Below are positions 8,084-18,481 of a DNA stretch of 64,000 nucleotides, piece by piece. Source of the DNA: Mucilaginibacter psychrotolerans (GTDB lineage Bacteria > Bacteroidota > Bacteroidia > Sphingobacteriales > Sphingobacteriaceae); NCBI RefSeq assembly GCF_004519315.1, contig NZ_SOZE01000007.1, forward strand, positions 1 through 64,000, written 5' to 3'. A model generated the notes under the pieces. It saw nothing but the letters and a program-made list of their open reading frames with translations, had not been told where the DNA came from and made no database searches. The stretch's first letter is position 1. Each line of letters begins with the position of its first letter. A program made the translations under genes and the position numbers.

Positions 8084-9667
8084 TTATTTAATCAACCACA
8101 TATCCTTAAACACATCTTCACTGCCACCATATTGGGTGCCGATAGATGCTTTGTAGTTGGCATTGTTGGCGTTGATCTCGTCCAAAGGATATAACCAACG
8201 GTGTGGTATTTTACCACCAACCGTGCCTAAACCTACGCCGCCTTCGCTAAATGCAGGCAGACCGGTACGGCGATGGTTCATGAAAGCTTCCCAGCCCGAG
8301 TTCATGAAGAACGCGATATACTTTTGCTGCATGATCTGCGCAAGTGCAGCAGAGGGGTCGGCTACGTTATAAGCTACATTAGCCAAAAAGGTTGGGTTAT
8401 CTGTAGTAACGGTACCCAAAGCCTTGCCACCTACGTCAGAAACGGTAACAGTTGAGTTTGCATTAACATTAAGACCAAAGTTGGCAAACGAAGCGGCAAT
8501 ACCTTTATCGTACCATGATTTAGCATCGGCAACGGTAAGCGTTGGTGCCCAACCCCTGTTGATACCTTCGGCAATATTGAAGCACATTTCAGGATAACCT
8601 ACCAGGAAGAATGGCTCGGCAGTTGCACCTAAGTTGTTGGTGAAATAACGTGCACCGTTAAAGGTTGAGTAGTTAGCCGCAGTGTTTTGCAACGTAGCCA
8701 ATGCAGTACCCGGATCTGCACCGATATAGCTGCCGAATGAAGCGAAACCGGCCGCTGTAACCGGGCTCGCAATAACAAATGTACGTGGATCTTTTGTAGA
8801 GGTGGTGATATCCAGCACCGGTTTACCTACGTTTTGGAAGTTGTTGTAAGAGTTGTTACCGGTAGCAAACGGTGGGTAAAGGTTAGAAGCAACCCATTTG
8901 TAAACCATGTTATCGCTGTTAGCGGTCATGATAGGGTTGGTAGCCGTATTTGTAAGGATTGCTGCAAACTGAGTTTTGATGCCCAGGTCGGCAGTATCAT
9001 CGGCCCTTTTACTCAGGCTGATGAGTATCCTTAAGCGGTAGGTATTGATCAGTTTTTGCCATTGCAGGTTGGTGAACCCAAAAATGTCGCCACCATCAAA
9101 TATAACGCCTGGCTGAGCCGCTACTGTAGCATTCAGGATTGCGTTAGCATCTTCCAATAACTTCAGTGAGTTTTTGTAAACATCTTTCTGGGTATCGAAA
9201 ACCGGGGTCAGGAAGTTAGGGTCGCCTGCCTGTGTCATCGGAATATCGCCTACACGTTGCGACAACCAAATGGCCGAGTATGCACGGAAGAATTTGGCAA
9301 CGGCAGCATATTTGCTGTTTGCACCAACCTGGCTCTGTGCCTGTGTTTCCAATTGGATAGCATATTTCAAAATCTCGTAGCTGTGCGCGCTGTAGCTCCA
9401 GGTATCTTCGTTAGTACCCCAATATTTGGCGTAGTTAGATACCTGCATCTGAGCACCTTTATAGGGGATGTATTCGCTGCTGGCAAATGGCATCTCATCG
9501 GCACGGATCAACGTAGCGGTAAGGTGGTTCAGTATCAGCGACACCGGAACAACCGAATTAGCGTTACCCGCGTTCGGGTTAGCATCCAGGTTGCCTTTCT
9601 GGCAGCTCGATACCGAAAGTACCAGCAGCAGGCAAGCCGAAATTATTTTTACTGTTATATTTTTCAT
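8084..9667 (-). CDS. SusD/RagB-family nutrient-binding lipoprotein (SusD-like 2 type)
   Basis: A 527-residue outer-membrane lipoprotein: the signal ends in SVSSC with the lipidated Cys near residue 22. It belongs to the divergent SusD-like group rather than the classic starch type. It shows the helix-rich layout, an early NPN motif and a C-terminal block with QKYIAFFMNSGWEAFMNHRRTG followed by RWLYPLDEINANN, which is typical of that group. It caps the SusC barrel encoded 34 bp upstream and binds the ligand to be imported. Because two phosphatases of unrelated fold lie next in line, the ligand may be a phosphorylated organic compound; this is inference from context only. Confidence 0.87.
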   Translation of the reverse strand: MKNITVKIISACLLLVLSVSSCQKGNLDANPNAGNANSVVPVSLILNHLTATLIRADEMPFASSEYIPYKGAQMQVSNYAKYWGTNEDTWSYSAHSYEILKYAIQLETQAQSQVGANSKYAAVAKFFRAYSAIWLSQRVGDIPMTQAGDPNFLTPVFDTQKDVYKNSLKLLEDANAILNATVAAQPGVIFDGGDIFGFTNLQWQKLINTYRLRILISLSKRADDTADLGIKTQFAAILTNTATNPIMTANSDNMVYKWVASNLYPPFATGNNSYNNFQNVGKPVLDITTSTKDPRTFVIASPVTAAGFASFGSYIGADPGTALATLQNTAANYSTFNGARYFTNNLGATAEPFFLVGYPEMCFNIAEGINRGWAPTLTVADAKSWYDKGIAASFANFGLNVNANSTVTVSDVGGKALGTVTTDNPTFLANVAYNVADPSAALAQIMQQKYIAFFMNSGWEAFMNHRRTGLPAFSEGGVGLGTVGGKIPHRWLYPLDEINANNANYKASIGTQYGGSEDVFKDMWLIK

Positions 9668-9701
9668 CTTAATTCTTTTAATGTTTTTAGAAGCGGTTGT
9701 T

Positions 9702-12700
9702 TTAGAAGCTCAGGTTGATGTTGAAACCGAACCTGCGGAAGGTTGAGCTTTGTAAAGCACCGTTTGAAGGGGCACCACCTGTAGTCCTGTCGGCAGAGTT
9801 GTAACCCGAAGCGTACTGGTCGATATCGAAATCTTTGCGTGCTGCGAAGTATAACAGGTTACGGCCAACCAATGAGAACGTGGCCGCTTTGATGCCGGCT
9901 TTCTGCAGGAAGGTTTTGTTGAAGGTATAACCTAAAGTCACCTCGCGCAGTTTAGCGTAGCTCCTGCTGATCATAAACGCTTCATCAATACCTTTAACGG
10001 TACCGTTCAAATAACCCTGAACCGTGATTGGCGTGGTGTTTGGTGCGAATGTAAGCTCATCAAGGTTGGTGATAACGCCGTCCTGGTATTTAGGGGTACC
10101 GCCGGTTATCTTAACACCCGGGCCAAATTCGTTACCGATCAAAGCAGGGGTTGGTGCCTGTGTGCCTGTTTTGGTAGAATTCCACTCCGCTAAACGTGCT
10201 GCGCCAATAACGCCTTGCACGGTAGAAAGATCTGTACCGCCCTGGCGTGCTGCGTAGTAGTTGTAATCGTATATTCTACCACCTATACGGCCATCAAACT
10301 GGAAGCTGAAGCTCCACGCTTTGTAAGCGAACCTGTTGCTGATACCGAAAGAAAAATCGGGGTTTAGGTGACCTAAAGAACCATATATCTGGCTGTTGCT
10401 GCCTGTTGCTTTCAATAAGTTACCGCTTGCATCGTAAACAATGTTGCCGCTCTTATCGCGCTGGAATTTGGTACCGAAAACTTCGTCTACCCTATCGCCA
10501 ACTTTAAAGTTGTGGTTGCCCAAAGCAAGTTCGGTTAAACCGCCACCCAAAGAAGATATCGTTTCCCTGAATGTAGAGATGTTGGCATTGATATCCCATG
10601 AGAAACCATTAGGGTTACGGAATGGTGCACCTGTCAACGAGATTTCGAAACCCGAACGCTTGGTTGTAATAGCGTTAGCGTTCCTTGATGTATAGGTGGT
10701 TGATGGAGCAGCAAGCAAAGGATAAATCTGCGGTCCGTTCTCCGTATCAAAGTAAGTTGCATCTAAACCTAAACGGTTGTTCAGGAATTTAACGTCAACA
10801 CCACCTTCGTAAGAGATACGCTTGTAAGCTTGCAGGTTAGCGTCGGCAAGGTTGGTGCTGTAGCTTACCGATGGCAGGTTGTTGTAGTATGTGTTGAAGC
10901 TTACTGTGTTTTGGTTGGTATAACTTGGGCCATCGTAAGAGCTATATAGTTCTGTACCATAACCTAATAATGAGTTTGTGGTGCTACCGGTAACCTGTTG
11001 GTACGCTGTACCAACGGTAGGGTTTGTTAAACCACCTTTTACCATTGCGGCAGAACCCCTTACTTTTAGGAAGCTGATAGCGGTTGGCAACTCAACATAA
11101 TCGGATATTGCCGATGAAACCGAAACAGATGGGTAGAAATAACCACGCTTACCGGGAATAAAGGTCGACAGGTTATCGTAACGGCCTGTGGTATTAATGT
11201 TGAAGTATTTATCGTAGCTGATGTCTGCTGAATAGAAAGAGCTATAGATTTGCATCTTCGAATCCCAGGTGTACGAAAGCGGCGTTTGTACCGAGTTAGA
11301 TAATACATATACGTTTGGTATAGCCAAAGCACGCGTAGTACCATAGAATGAAGTGTATGTGAACGAACGTGCGTTACCGCCTGCCAGTAAGTTGAACGAC
11401 CATTTGCCCACTGTTTTGTTGTAGTTGAACTGTAAGTCGGTGTTGTTTTCGAACAGGTTACGGTCATCTTCGCGGTAATCACCGTACCAGCCGAATTTAT
11501 ACCATGAGGTGTAAGCATTTAAGTTTGCTGATGAAGGCACCTGCTCTGTACGTTTCTGGTTCCAAGTGGTGATCTGCGAACGCAAAGCAACGGTAAGGTC
11601 ATTGCTGATTTTGTAGTTCAGCTTTAAGTAACCGTATATATCGGTTTTATCGTGGCCGCGCAGCCATTTTTGCGCCATAAAGTACGGGTTGTTCAAGCGG
11701 CCATATTCCTGTGCGTATTGCACCAGACCGGGAACGCCTTGCGGGCCTTTGTATATGTCGGTAAGATCCCTTACATCATAATCTGCCGAGCCATAAACCT
11801 TAAACATGTAGATATAGCTGTTAGGGCCATAGCTCACATCAGGAATGTTTGGCGTGTACTGTTTATTTAAGTTTAAGTTACCCTCAACAGATAATTTGGG
11901 GGTGATATTGTAGCTTAAGCCAATGTTGAAGTTATCAGAGTTCAACTTAGTGTTCGGCATAACGCCTTTCTGGTACATATGCGTGTAAGAAGTTCTCAAC
12001 GCGTAATTTGTACCACTGGCAGAAACCGCTAAGTTGTTGGTAGTTATCAAACCGGTTTCGATAAAATTATCCCAGTTGTTAACGCCACGAGCCAACCATG
12101 GGGTTGCGGTGCGTTTGCCGGTAACCGGATCGTAAGGGCTATCGTACTGGCGCAATAATTGGCCCTCAAAACGCGGACCGTATTCGCCTAAACGGTTAGT
12201 GTTATCATACAATACATCTGCAGATGGCACATACACGTTAGAATTATCTTTTGCCTGATACTCGTAGTGGTAAGCGTTACCCCTGCCGTATTCTGTTTGC
12301 GGCTGCGGCGAAGCAATAAGGCCACGCTCGAACAAAGTGCTGCTGTTGAAATCAACCTGCCAGCCTTTTGCATCCTTAGAACCTTTTTTGGTAGTGATTA
12401 CAATGGCACCATTGATACCCCTTGCACCATAAAGCGCAGCGGCGTTAGGGCCTTTCAGTACCGAGTATGATTCGATATCATCCGGGCTAACGTTCCAGGT
12501 ATCAGAGTTAACCGGCGAACCGTCAACTACAAAAAGTAAATCCTTGCTGCCGCGCAGTACCAGTTCTGGCCTGCCCAGCATCTCGGCGTTGGCACCAACG
12601 GTTAAACCTGCAATTTTACCAACCAATGAGTTGATTGGGTTAGGGTCGCGGGCTTTAACAAGGTCGGCACCTTTTATCTCCTGTACCGAGTAGCCTAACT

Positions 12701-13070
12701 TGCGCACTTCTTTTTTGATACCGTAAGCTGTTACTACAACTTCCGATAACGCTTTAGAGTCGCTTGCCAATTGGATAGAAAGATTGGTTTCGGTACCAAT
12801 TACTACCTCTTTGGTGATATAACCAATCGATTTGATCACAATTGTCTGGCCTTTAGTACCCGAAATTGTAAATCGACCTTCAACACCGGTAGTGGTGCCG
12901 AATGTGGTTCCCTGTATCATAACGGTTACGCCGGGGATGGGCTGGTTATGATCATCTATAATGATACCTCTGACAGGCACACTATTTTGGGCGGATAATA
13001 GCTGCGGCATAACTAACGTTATGAGCACTAAAATCGTCCTGTAACAAGATTTGAGTAAAGATTGTTTCAT
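9702..13070 (-). CDS. SusC/RagA-family TonB-linked outer-membrane transporter
   Basis: A 1122-residue TonB-dependent barrel. After the signal peptide (ending LLSAQ) comes a carboxypeptidase-regulatory-like domain (VRGIIIDDHNQPIPGVTV ... FTISGTKGQ), then the plug with VVVTAYG, the SusC hallmark FVVDGSPVN and the SYSVLKGPNAAALYGARG motif, and finally the beta-barrel ending in FRRFGFNINLSF with a terminal Phe as outer-membrane sorting signal. It imports a ligand captured by the SusD protein encoded directly downstream. No anti-sigma/sigma pair is adjacent. The 278 bp upstream are AT-rich and should hold its promoter, but I could not pick a confident promoter match. Confidence 0.92.
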   Translation of the reverse strand: MKQSLLKSCYRTILVLITLVMPQLLSAQNSVPVRGIIIDDHNQPIPGVTVMIQGTTFGTTTGVEGRFTISGTKGQTIVIKSIGYITKEVVIGTETNLSIQLASDSKALSEVVVTAYGIKKEVRKLGYSVQEIKGADLVKARDPNPINSLVGKIAGLTVGANAEMLGRPELVLRGSKDLLFVVDGSPVNSDTWNVSPDDIESYSVLKGPNAAALYGARGINGAIVITTKKGSKDAKGWQVDFNSSTLFERGLIASPQPQTEYGRGNAYHYEYQAKDNSNVYVPSADVLYDNTNRLGEYGPRFEGQLLRQYDSPYDPVTGKRTATPWLARGVNNWDNFIETGLITTNNLAVSASGTNYALRTSYTHMYQKGVMPNTKLNSDNFNIGLSYNITPKLSVEGNLNLNKQYTPNIPDVSYGPNSYIYMFKVYGSADYDVRDLTDIYKGPQGVPGLVQYAQEYGRLNNPYFMAQKWLRGHDKTDIYGYLKLNYKISNDLTVALRSQITTWNQKRTEQVPSSANLNAYTSWYKFGWYGDYREDDRNLFENNTDLQFNYNKTVGKWSFNLLAGGNARSFTYTSFYGTTRALAIPNVYVLSNSVQTPLSYTWDSKMQIYSSFYSADISYDKYFNINTTGRYDNLSTFIPGKRGYFYPSVSVSSAISDYVELPTAISFLKVRGSAAMVKGGLTNPTVGTAYQQVTGSTTNSLLGYGTELYSSYDGPSYTNQNTVSFNTYYNNLPSVSYSTNLADANLQAYKRISYEGGVDVKFLNNRLGLDATYFDTENGPQIYPLLAAPSTTYTSRNANAITTKRSGFEISLTGAPFRNPNGFSWDINANISTFRETISSLGGGLTELALGNHNFKVGDRVDEVFGTKFQRDKSGNIVYDASGNLLKATGSNSQIYGSLGHLNPDFSFGISNRFAYKAWSFSFQFDGRIGGRIYDYNYYAARQGGTDLSTVQGVIGAARLAEWNSTKTGTQAPTPALIGNEFGPGVKITGGTPKYQDGVITNLDELTFAPNTTPITVQGYLNGTVKGIDEAFMISRSYAKLREVTLGYTFNKTFLQKAGIKAATFSLVGRNLLYFAARKDFDIDQYASGYNSADRTTGGAPSNGALQSSTFRRFGFNINLSF

Positions 13071-13348
13071 GAATGTGATTTTTCCACGAAACTACCCCCG
13101 CTGTGTTAAGGCTATATTTACCAAACAACAACAAAACTTTATATAATTGTAACAATAAGCCCCAGTATTAAGACAAACGCAACAAAAGCAATCCAATGTT
13201 AACAGAATAATAAAAAAAAGGCAATTGCAGCGTGTTTCAATTTATACTTATACACAACACTACACAAAGCATGAAACCATAATAACAAAATCAACGTACT
13301 TGGGCAGCGTAACAAGCCGGGCCCGCACGCATTCAAGCTTTCGCTCAA

Positions 13349-15697
13349 TCAAATCACAAACACGTTCTCCCCCACCTTAAGCACATAACGTTTTGCTTTC
13401 CATATCAGCACGCCTGTGGCCTTTTGCGGTAGGCTGATATTTATCTTCCATTTGCCTTTGTCCAGTACATAAGCCGCAGCAACTGTCCCGTTGGGGTGCG
13501 GCATCGTTCCGCTCACCTTGGTTATTTTACCCAGGTGCGGCTCTATCCTTATCTTGCTGAAACCCGGTGCATCGCTATCGATGCCCAACACCGTGCGGAA
13601 GAACTCGATGTTAGGGCTGGCTCCCCAGGCATGGCAATCTGATCGGGAGGTGTTCACGTCCGAATACTCGGCCCAGGTGGTAAGGCCCATAGCTATGTTT
13701 TCGCGGTATATGCCCAGCCAATCCTGGTATTGATTGCCAAGGCCCGCTTTTACCAGCGCCTGGTTCAGGTAGTATTTAAAGTACACCGAGCATTGTACCA
13801 GGCTGGTATCTTTCAGCATCCCATTGGCAACAGCTTTCCTATCCGCAGCGCTTGCCACGCCGGTAAGTATAGCCAGCGAATTGGCATGCTGCGAGTACGC
13901 TTTCTTTTCTTTGGTGTCGGCATACAGCTTTTTAACCGGGTCCCAATACTTGCGCTGTATGGTGGCCTTTAGCTGCGCGGCTTTTTGTTTATATAAGGCG
14001 GCATAACCGGGCATGCCTATTTTGCCTTCCATGTCTGCCGCCCATTGGTAGGCCCATAGTAATTGCAAGTCGTAAATAGCTGCGGTGCCGTCTACACGGT
14101 CTACGCCTCCGGCGAAATCGCCCGACCAATCTACAAAGGCCCAGTAGGGTGTATTTTTTACCGAGCCATCTACCTGCTGGTACTTGCTGAAAAAATCGAG
14201 CACGCCACGCACGCCAAGCAGTTTATCCTTGATGAATTTATCATCACCGCGGTACATCCAGTAATCGTGCAGCATGCCGATATACCATAACGAGAAGGGC
14301 GATATTACCTGCGTTCCGCGCGATGGGTAACAGCTGGCGGTAACGCCCTCGGGCAGGCGCGAGTGGTCCATCTGGGTGAGGGCATTGCGGGCCAGCCGGT
14401 CATCAGTACTATTATAGTAGGTGATCATGGCCTGTATGCGGGTATCGCCAATGTATTGCAGCTGCTCGTAGTACGGGCAATCGGTATAAGTTTCCCAGGC
14501 GTTGAGCCTTGCGGTGCGCCAGCCAATATCCAGCATTTTGGTTATCTCGCTATCCGCAGTATTAAATACCGATACCCGTTTAAAGGGGTAACAGGTAAAG
14601 GTGCCATAAAGGTCTTCAATCACCAGTGGCTCGTCTTTGGTTTTTACGATGAGTTTAATGTAGCGGTAGGTGCGGAAGTTGAGCGTAGTGAAGCTTTGCC
14701 CCTGGCTGCCATCGGCAATCAGGCTATCTATCCTCGCCACAAATTCTTTCCCATCTACATCGTTGCGGTTGCCTTTAACTACACCCCTGCTGCCTTTTTT
14801 ATAAAGCGATTCGGCATAGCCCAACGATATACCGGCATCTTTCCCTCCACTGAAGTTTAGGGTTACGTAGGCGTTGGTTTCAAAGGTTTGGTCGAGTATT
14901 AAAGTAGCCATCGTATTCGCCGGTATAGTTATAGCCGCTTTTGCCGCAGGGAAGGCTGCGGGTACGGTGGTATTTGTAGCAGCACGCAGCGCAACCAGGC
15001 GCTGGTAAGTCAGCTCCCTTGCCGGTAGTGTTGAGGGTACCAGCGCCCATTCTATCCCCCATGCCGAGCCCTTCAGCCTGCCATCGGCCAGTTTATTTAC
15101 CTGTGGCCAGGCGGTATCGTCGAAATCGGTGGCCGCCCAGTCGCCTTTTAAGGCCTGGTTCATATCCACCATTTCGCCTTTGCTGGCGGCAAAAAAGTAG
15201 CCCGGTACGGGGTGGTGCCCCACATCGCGGATGCCTTTCCAGCTATCGTTGGTATTCAATAAATCTTCTGCCGGCGTGCTGCCCTGTAGTATAAAGCCGG
15301 TGCGCACGGTAATCTGTGCTGCCGGGCTGTATTGCGCTTCGTTCCACACCAAAGCGGCTACGGTATTTTTGCCTGCGGCGAGATAAGGAGCAAGGTCTAC
15401 CGTTTCGTAGTTCCAATTATAAGTGTCGCCACGCGCGGGACCAAGGGATACCAGCATACCGTTCACATAGAGTTTATAGCGGTTATCTGCCGATACATGC
15501 ACGGGGAACGTTCCGGGCTTTGCCGCGAGGTTGATGCTCTTACGGAAATAAAACACGCCGTAGCTGCTGCCGTTATCGCCCTCCGCGCCTATCCAATAAG
15601 AATTCCATTGCCTTTTGGCTACTGTTTGTTGGCTATTGGCAGGTTTGGCAAGGCCTATACCGAAAACGATGAGCAGGGCGGTAAAAAGTATCTTCAT
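13349..15697 (-). CDS. GH78-like alpha-L-rhamnosidase, secreted
   Basis: A 782-residue exported glycoside hydrolase (signal peptide ending ANSQQ). N-terminal jelly-roll parts (FPVHVSADNRYKLYVNG) lead into an (alpha/alpha)6 barrel. The family signature region reads DCPYYEQLQYIGDTR in place of the common DCPxRDERxGWxGD, keeping the acidic residue at the catalytic acid position. LTTWAEY followed by SDCHAWGASP matches the GH78 region that carries the general base. The C-terminal beta domain follows (FSKIRIEPHLG). The family removes terminal rhamnose from plant or bacterial glycans. It diverges from the GH2 gene over 91 bp containing an operator-like palindrome. The substitution in the signature suggests an uncharacterised subgroup, so specificity is uncertain. 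Confidence 0.82.
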   Translation of the reverse strand: MKILFTALLIVFGIGLAKPANSQQTVAKRQWNSYWIGAEGDNGSSYGVFYFRKSINLAAKPGTFPVHVSADNRYKLYVNGMLVSLGPARGDTYNWNYETVDLAPYLAAGKNTVAALVWNEAQYSPAAQITVRTGFILQGSTPAEDLLNTNDSWKGIRDVGHHPVPGYFFAASKGEMVDMNQALKGDWAATDFDDTAWPQVNKLADGRLKGSAWGIEWALVPSTLPARELTYQRLVALRAATNTTVPAAFPAAKAAITIPANTMATLILDQTFETNAYVTLNFSGGKDAGISLGYAESLYKKGSRGVVKGNRNDVDGKEFVARIDSLIADGSQGQSFTTLNFRTYRYIKLIVKTKDEPLVIEDLYGTFTCYPFKRVSVFNTADSEITKMLDIGWRTARLNAWETYTDCPYYEQLQYIGDTRIQAMITYYNSTDDRLARNALTQMDHSRLPEGVTASCYPSRGTQVISPFSLWYIGMLHDYWMYRGDDKFIKDKLLGVRGVLDFFSKYQQVDGSVKNTPYWAFVDWSGDFAGGVDRVDGTAAIYDLQLLWAYQWAADMEGKIGMPGYAALYKQKAAQLKATIQRKYWDPVKKLYADTKEKKAYSQHANSLAILTGVASAADRKAVANGMLKDTSLVQCSVYFKYYLNQALVKAGLGNQYQDWLGIYRENIAMGLTTWAEYSDVNTSRSDCHAWGASPNIEFFRTVLGIDSDAPGFSKIRIEPHLGKITKVSGTMPHPNGTVAAAYVLDKGKWKINISLPQKATGVLIWKAKRYVLKVGENVFVI

Positions 15698-15736
15698 AGT
15701 GGTTTCCTAATTGTGCTGCAATATAATAAAATAGTT

Positions 15737-15752
15737 ATTAAATCGATTTAGC
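15737..15752. promoter_or_regulatory. LacI-type operator, site A (GH78/GH2 intergenic)
   Basis: ATTAAATCGATTTAGC matches the recurring palindrome GCTAAATCGATTTAGC at 14 of 16 positions. It lies 36 bp before the GH2 start and 39 bp before the GH78 start, so one bound repressor could control both genes. Confidence 0.65.
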
Positions 15753-15788
15753 AATTTTTTTATAAATTGCCGCCGAAATCGAATAATT

Positions 15789-18455
15789 ATGAAATACCTC
15801 TTCAAAGCAAGTTTAGCCACTGCCCTGCTATTTATAACATTGCATGCCACCTTGCAGGCACAGTCTGTTAAACTTCATTGGAAATTATTCCCGCAGAACG
15901 ATAGCTTGTATATGCTTAGCCAAATTGCGCAGCCCGGTTTCCATACAGCACAATGGATAGATGCCATAGTGCCGGGCACCGTGTTCTATGCCTACGTAAA
16001 GGCGGGCAAAGAGCCCAGCCCCGATTATGCCGACAACATCTTTAAGGTAGATAAAGCCAAATACGACCGCCCCTTTTGGTACCGTGCCGAATTTGCGGGC
16101 AGCAAGCTTTTGGCAGGCAAACACACCTGGCTCAACTTCAACGGCATCCACAAGCGCGGCGAAATATACTTCAATGGGCAGCACATCGGTACGGTTAAAG
16201 GCATCGTGGAAAGGGGTATTTATGATATCACCAGCTTGCTCAACAAAAAAGGCAGCAACGTTATCCTGGTGCTGGTGGTGCCGCCCCGCAACGACCCCGA
16301 GCATAACCACCCGTTGGCCAACTGGGAGGCCCCAACTTATATCAGCAGCGGCAGCTGGGATTGGATGCCTGCCGTGCCGGGCCTCAACAGTGGCCTTACC
16401 GATACCGTAGCCATCACGCAAAAGGGTCCCGTTTCAATCGAAGACCCATGGATTCGAACTACCATGGTCGATATGAACCAGGCAAACATTACCTTTAAGG
16501 CCACGCTACGTAATGCCTCGGCCCTGCCAGTAACGGGAGTTGTACAACTTACCATCAGCCCGGGCAACGTTAAACTCAGCGGCCCTGCCATCACCCTGGC
16601 AGCCAACAGTAGCCGAACCATCAGCTACGATAAGGCCGATTTTGCGCAGCTGCACATCAAAAACCCCAAATTGTGGTGGCCCAACGGCTACGGCGGCAGG
16701 GCCGATGGCACGCAAAACCTGTACACCTGCACGGTGAGCTTTGCAGTTAAAGGCAATGCGCCGTCAGATGTAGTTAGCAAATCGTTCGGTATCCGCAAAA
16801 TCACAGCCGATACCACTACGCTTAATGGCCCCCTGCGGGTGTATGTGAATGATGTACCCATCCTGCTGAAAGGCGGCAACTGGGGCATGAGCGATTATAT
16901 GCTGAAGGTGCGTGGCAAGGATTACGATGCCCGCATCCGTTTCCACCAGGATATGAACTTCAACATCATCCGCAACTGGACCGGCGAAGTTACCGATGAA
17001 GCGTTCTACGACTATTGCGACCGCTACGGCATTATGGTTTGGGACGATTTCTGGCTCAACAACTTCGGGCAGATTGATAGCCTGGATATCTTTAAAAATA
17101 ACGCCATTGAAAAAGTGAAGAAGCTGCGCAACCACCCCTCCATCGCTATCTGGTGCGGCGCCAACGAGGGTGTGCCGGGCGGCAACCCGGCAGGTCCGCT
17201 GAATATGGCCATCAGGAACGCGGTAAAAGAGTTCGATGGCGATGATAAATTGTACCTGGCCCGTTCCAACGCCGGTGAAACCAACCCTAATTTCTCCATA
17301 CATGGCGGCAGCAAAGTACTCTCGGGCAGCGGGTTGTGGAGCAATACCGACCCAAAAACCTATTTTACCGACCCGCATAACGGCTACCTGTTCTCGCAAA
17401 ACTCCTACGGCATGCGTAGCGAATTAGGCACGGCCACCTTCGTGAATATCGAGAGCTTCAAAAAATTCATGCCAAAAGAATATTGGGTTGCCCCAACGCC
17501 CGATGCCGTGAACAGTAAAACCAATATGTGGGCGAGGCATTACTTTAGTACCGATGGCGCGCTTGGCGGCGGCTCGGACCCGGTAAAGTATATCAACACC
17601 ATCAGCACCAGCTACGGCAAGGCAACATCCATAGAAGATTTTTGCAAAAAAGCCCAGATGCTGAACGTGGAAACCATGAAAGCTATGTACGAGGCATGGA
17701 ACGACCACATGTGGCACGATGCGAGCGGCATGCTGATATGGATGAGCCAATCGGCCTACCCATCTATGATATGGCAAACCTATGATTACTATTACGACCT
17801 TACCGGCGCCTACTTCGGTGCCAAAACCGCCTGCGAACCCATCCATATCCAATGGAACGCGGCTACCAATTCGGTGAAGGTTATCAACAACAAAGCTTAC
17901 GCCATACAAGGGCTTACCGCGCAGGCTACCGTTTACAACAGCGATGGCAAAGCCGTAACCGCATATAACATGACCAAAATATTGGACGTTACCCCTACTT
18001 CGGCAACTGAAGCTTTTATTGTATTTAATAGCATCGATAAACTCCCCTCGCTGAGCGATGTACATTTCCTGAAGCTGAGGCTTACCGATAAAGCGGGCAA
18101 GCTGGTATCCGAAAATTTCTACTGGATGGGTAATACTTATCTCGATTATACCGCGCTTAACAAAATGCCATCCGTTCGCGCAAGCCTGTCGGTAACGTCC
18201 CCCAAAATTTCTACTGCGAAAAACAAGTTGAATAAAGTGCTTGCTTATACCGTTGCCAATAATTCTAAGATTACGGCAGCATTCGGCATCAGGGTGCAGC
18301 TGTTGGATGCTAAAGGAAAGCAGATATTACCGGCTATTTATAGCGACAGTTATTTCTCTTTGATGCAGGGCGAAGCAAAAATGGTTACCGTGGAGGTCGC
18401 GCCGGGGTTGTTGAAAAAGGGGTATAAACTGGATGTGAGGGCGTATAATAATTAA
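15789..18455 (+). CDS. GH2 exo-beta-glycosidase (endo-beta-mannosidase / exo-glucosaminidase type)
   Basis: An 888-residue secreted GH2 enzyme with signal peptide ending LQAQ. A sugar-binding domain (residues about 55-200, including RGEIYFNGQHIGTV) is followed by Ig-like domains and a TIM barrel starting near residue 350. WCGANE places the acid/base at Glu460, and GMRSELG places the likely nucleophile at Glu545. The pattern fits the group containing mannosylglycoprotein endo-beta-mannosidase and exo-beta-D-glucosaminidase rather than beta-galactosidase. With alpha-mannosidases of GH92 and GH38 families nearby, a role in cleaving the beta-mannosyl linkage of an N-glycan core or a related oligosaccharide is attractive but not shown. 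It is transcribed divergently from the GH78 gene. Confidence 0.85.
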   Translation: MKYLFKASLATALLFITLHATLQAQSVKLHWKLFPQNDSLYMLSQIAQPGFHTAQWIDAIVPGTVFYAYVKAGKEPSPDYADNIFKVDKAKYDRPFWYRAEFAGSKLLAGKHTWLNFNGIHKRGEIYFNGQHIGTVKGIVERGIYDITSLLNKKGSNVILVLVVPPRNDPEHNHPLANWEAPTYISSGSWDWMPAVPGLNSGLTDTVAITQKGPVSIEDPWIRTTMVDMNQANITFKATLRNASALPVTGVVQLTISPGNVKLSGPAITLAANSSRTISYDKADFAQLHIKNPKLWWPNGYGGRADGTQNLYTCTVSFAVKGNAPSDVVSKSFGIRKITADTTTLNGPLRVYVNDVPILLKGGNWGMSDYMLKVRGKDYDARIRFHQDMNFNIIRNWTGEVTDEAFYDYCDRYGIMVWDDFWLNNFGQIDSLDIFKNNAIEKVKKLRNHPSIAIWCGANEGVPGGNPAGPLNMAIRNAVKEFDGDDKLYLARSNAGETNPNFSIHGGSKVLSGSGLWSNTDPKTYFTDPHNGYLFSQNSYGMRSELGTATFVNIESFKKFMPKEYWVAPTPDAVNSKTNMWARHYFSTDGALGGGSDPVKYINTISTSYGKATSIEDFCKKAQMLNVETMKAMYEAWNDHMWHDASGMLIWMSQSAYPSMIWQTYDYYYDLTGAYFGAKTACEPIHIQWNAATNSVKVINNKAYAIQGLTAQATVYNSDGKAVTAYNMTKILDVTPTSATEAFIVFNSIDKLPSLSDVHFLKLRLTDKAGKLVSENFYWMGNTYLDYTALNKMPSVRASLSVTSPKISTAKNKLNKVLAYTVANNSKITAAFGIRVQLLDAKGKQILPAIYSDSYFSLMQGEAKMVTVEVAPGLLKKGYKLDVRAYNN

Positions 18456-18481
18456 AAAGCGCGGCAGCTGCTAAGCCATGT

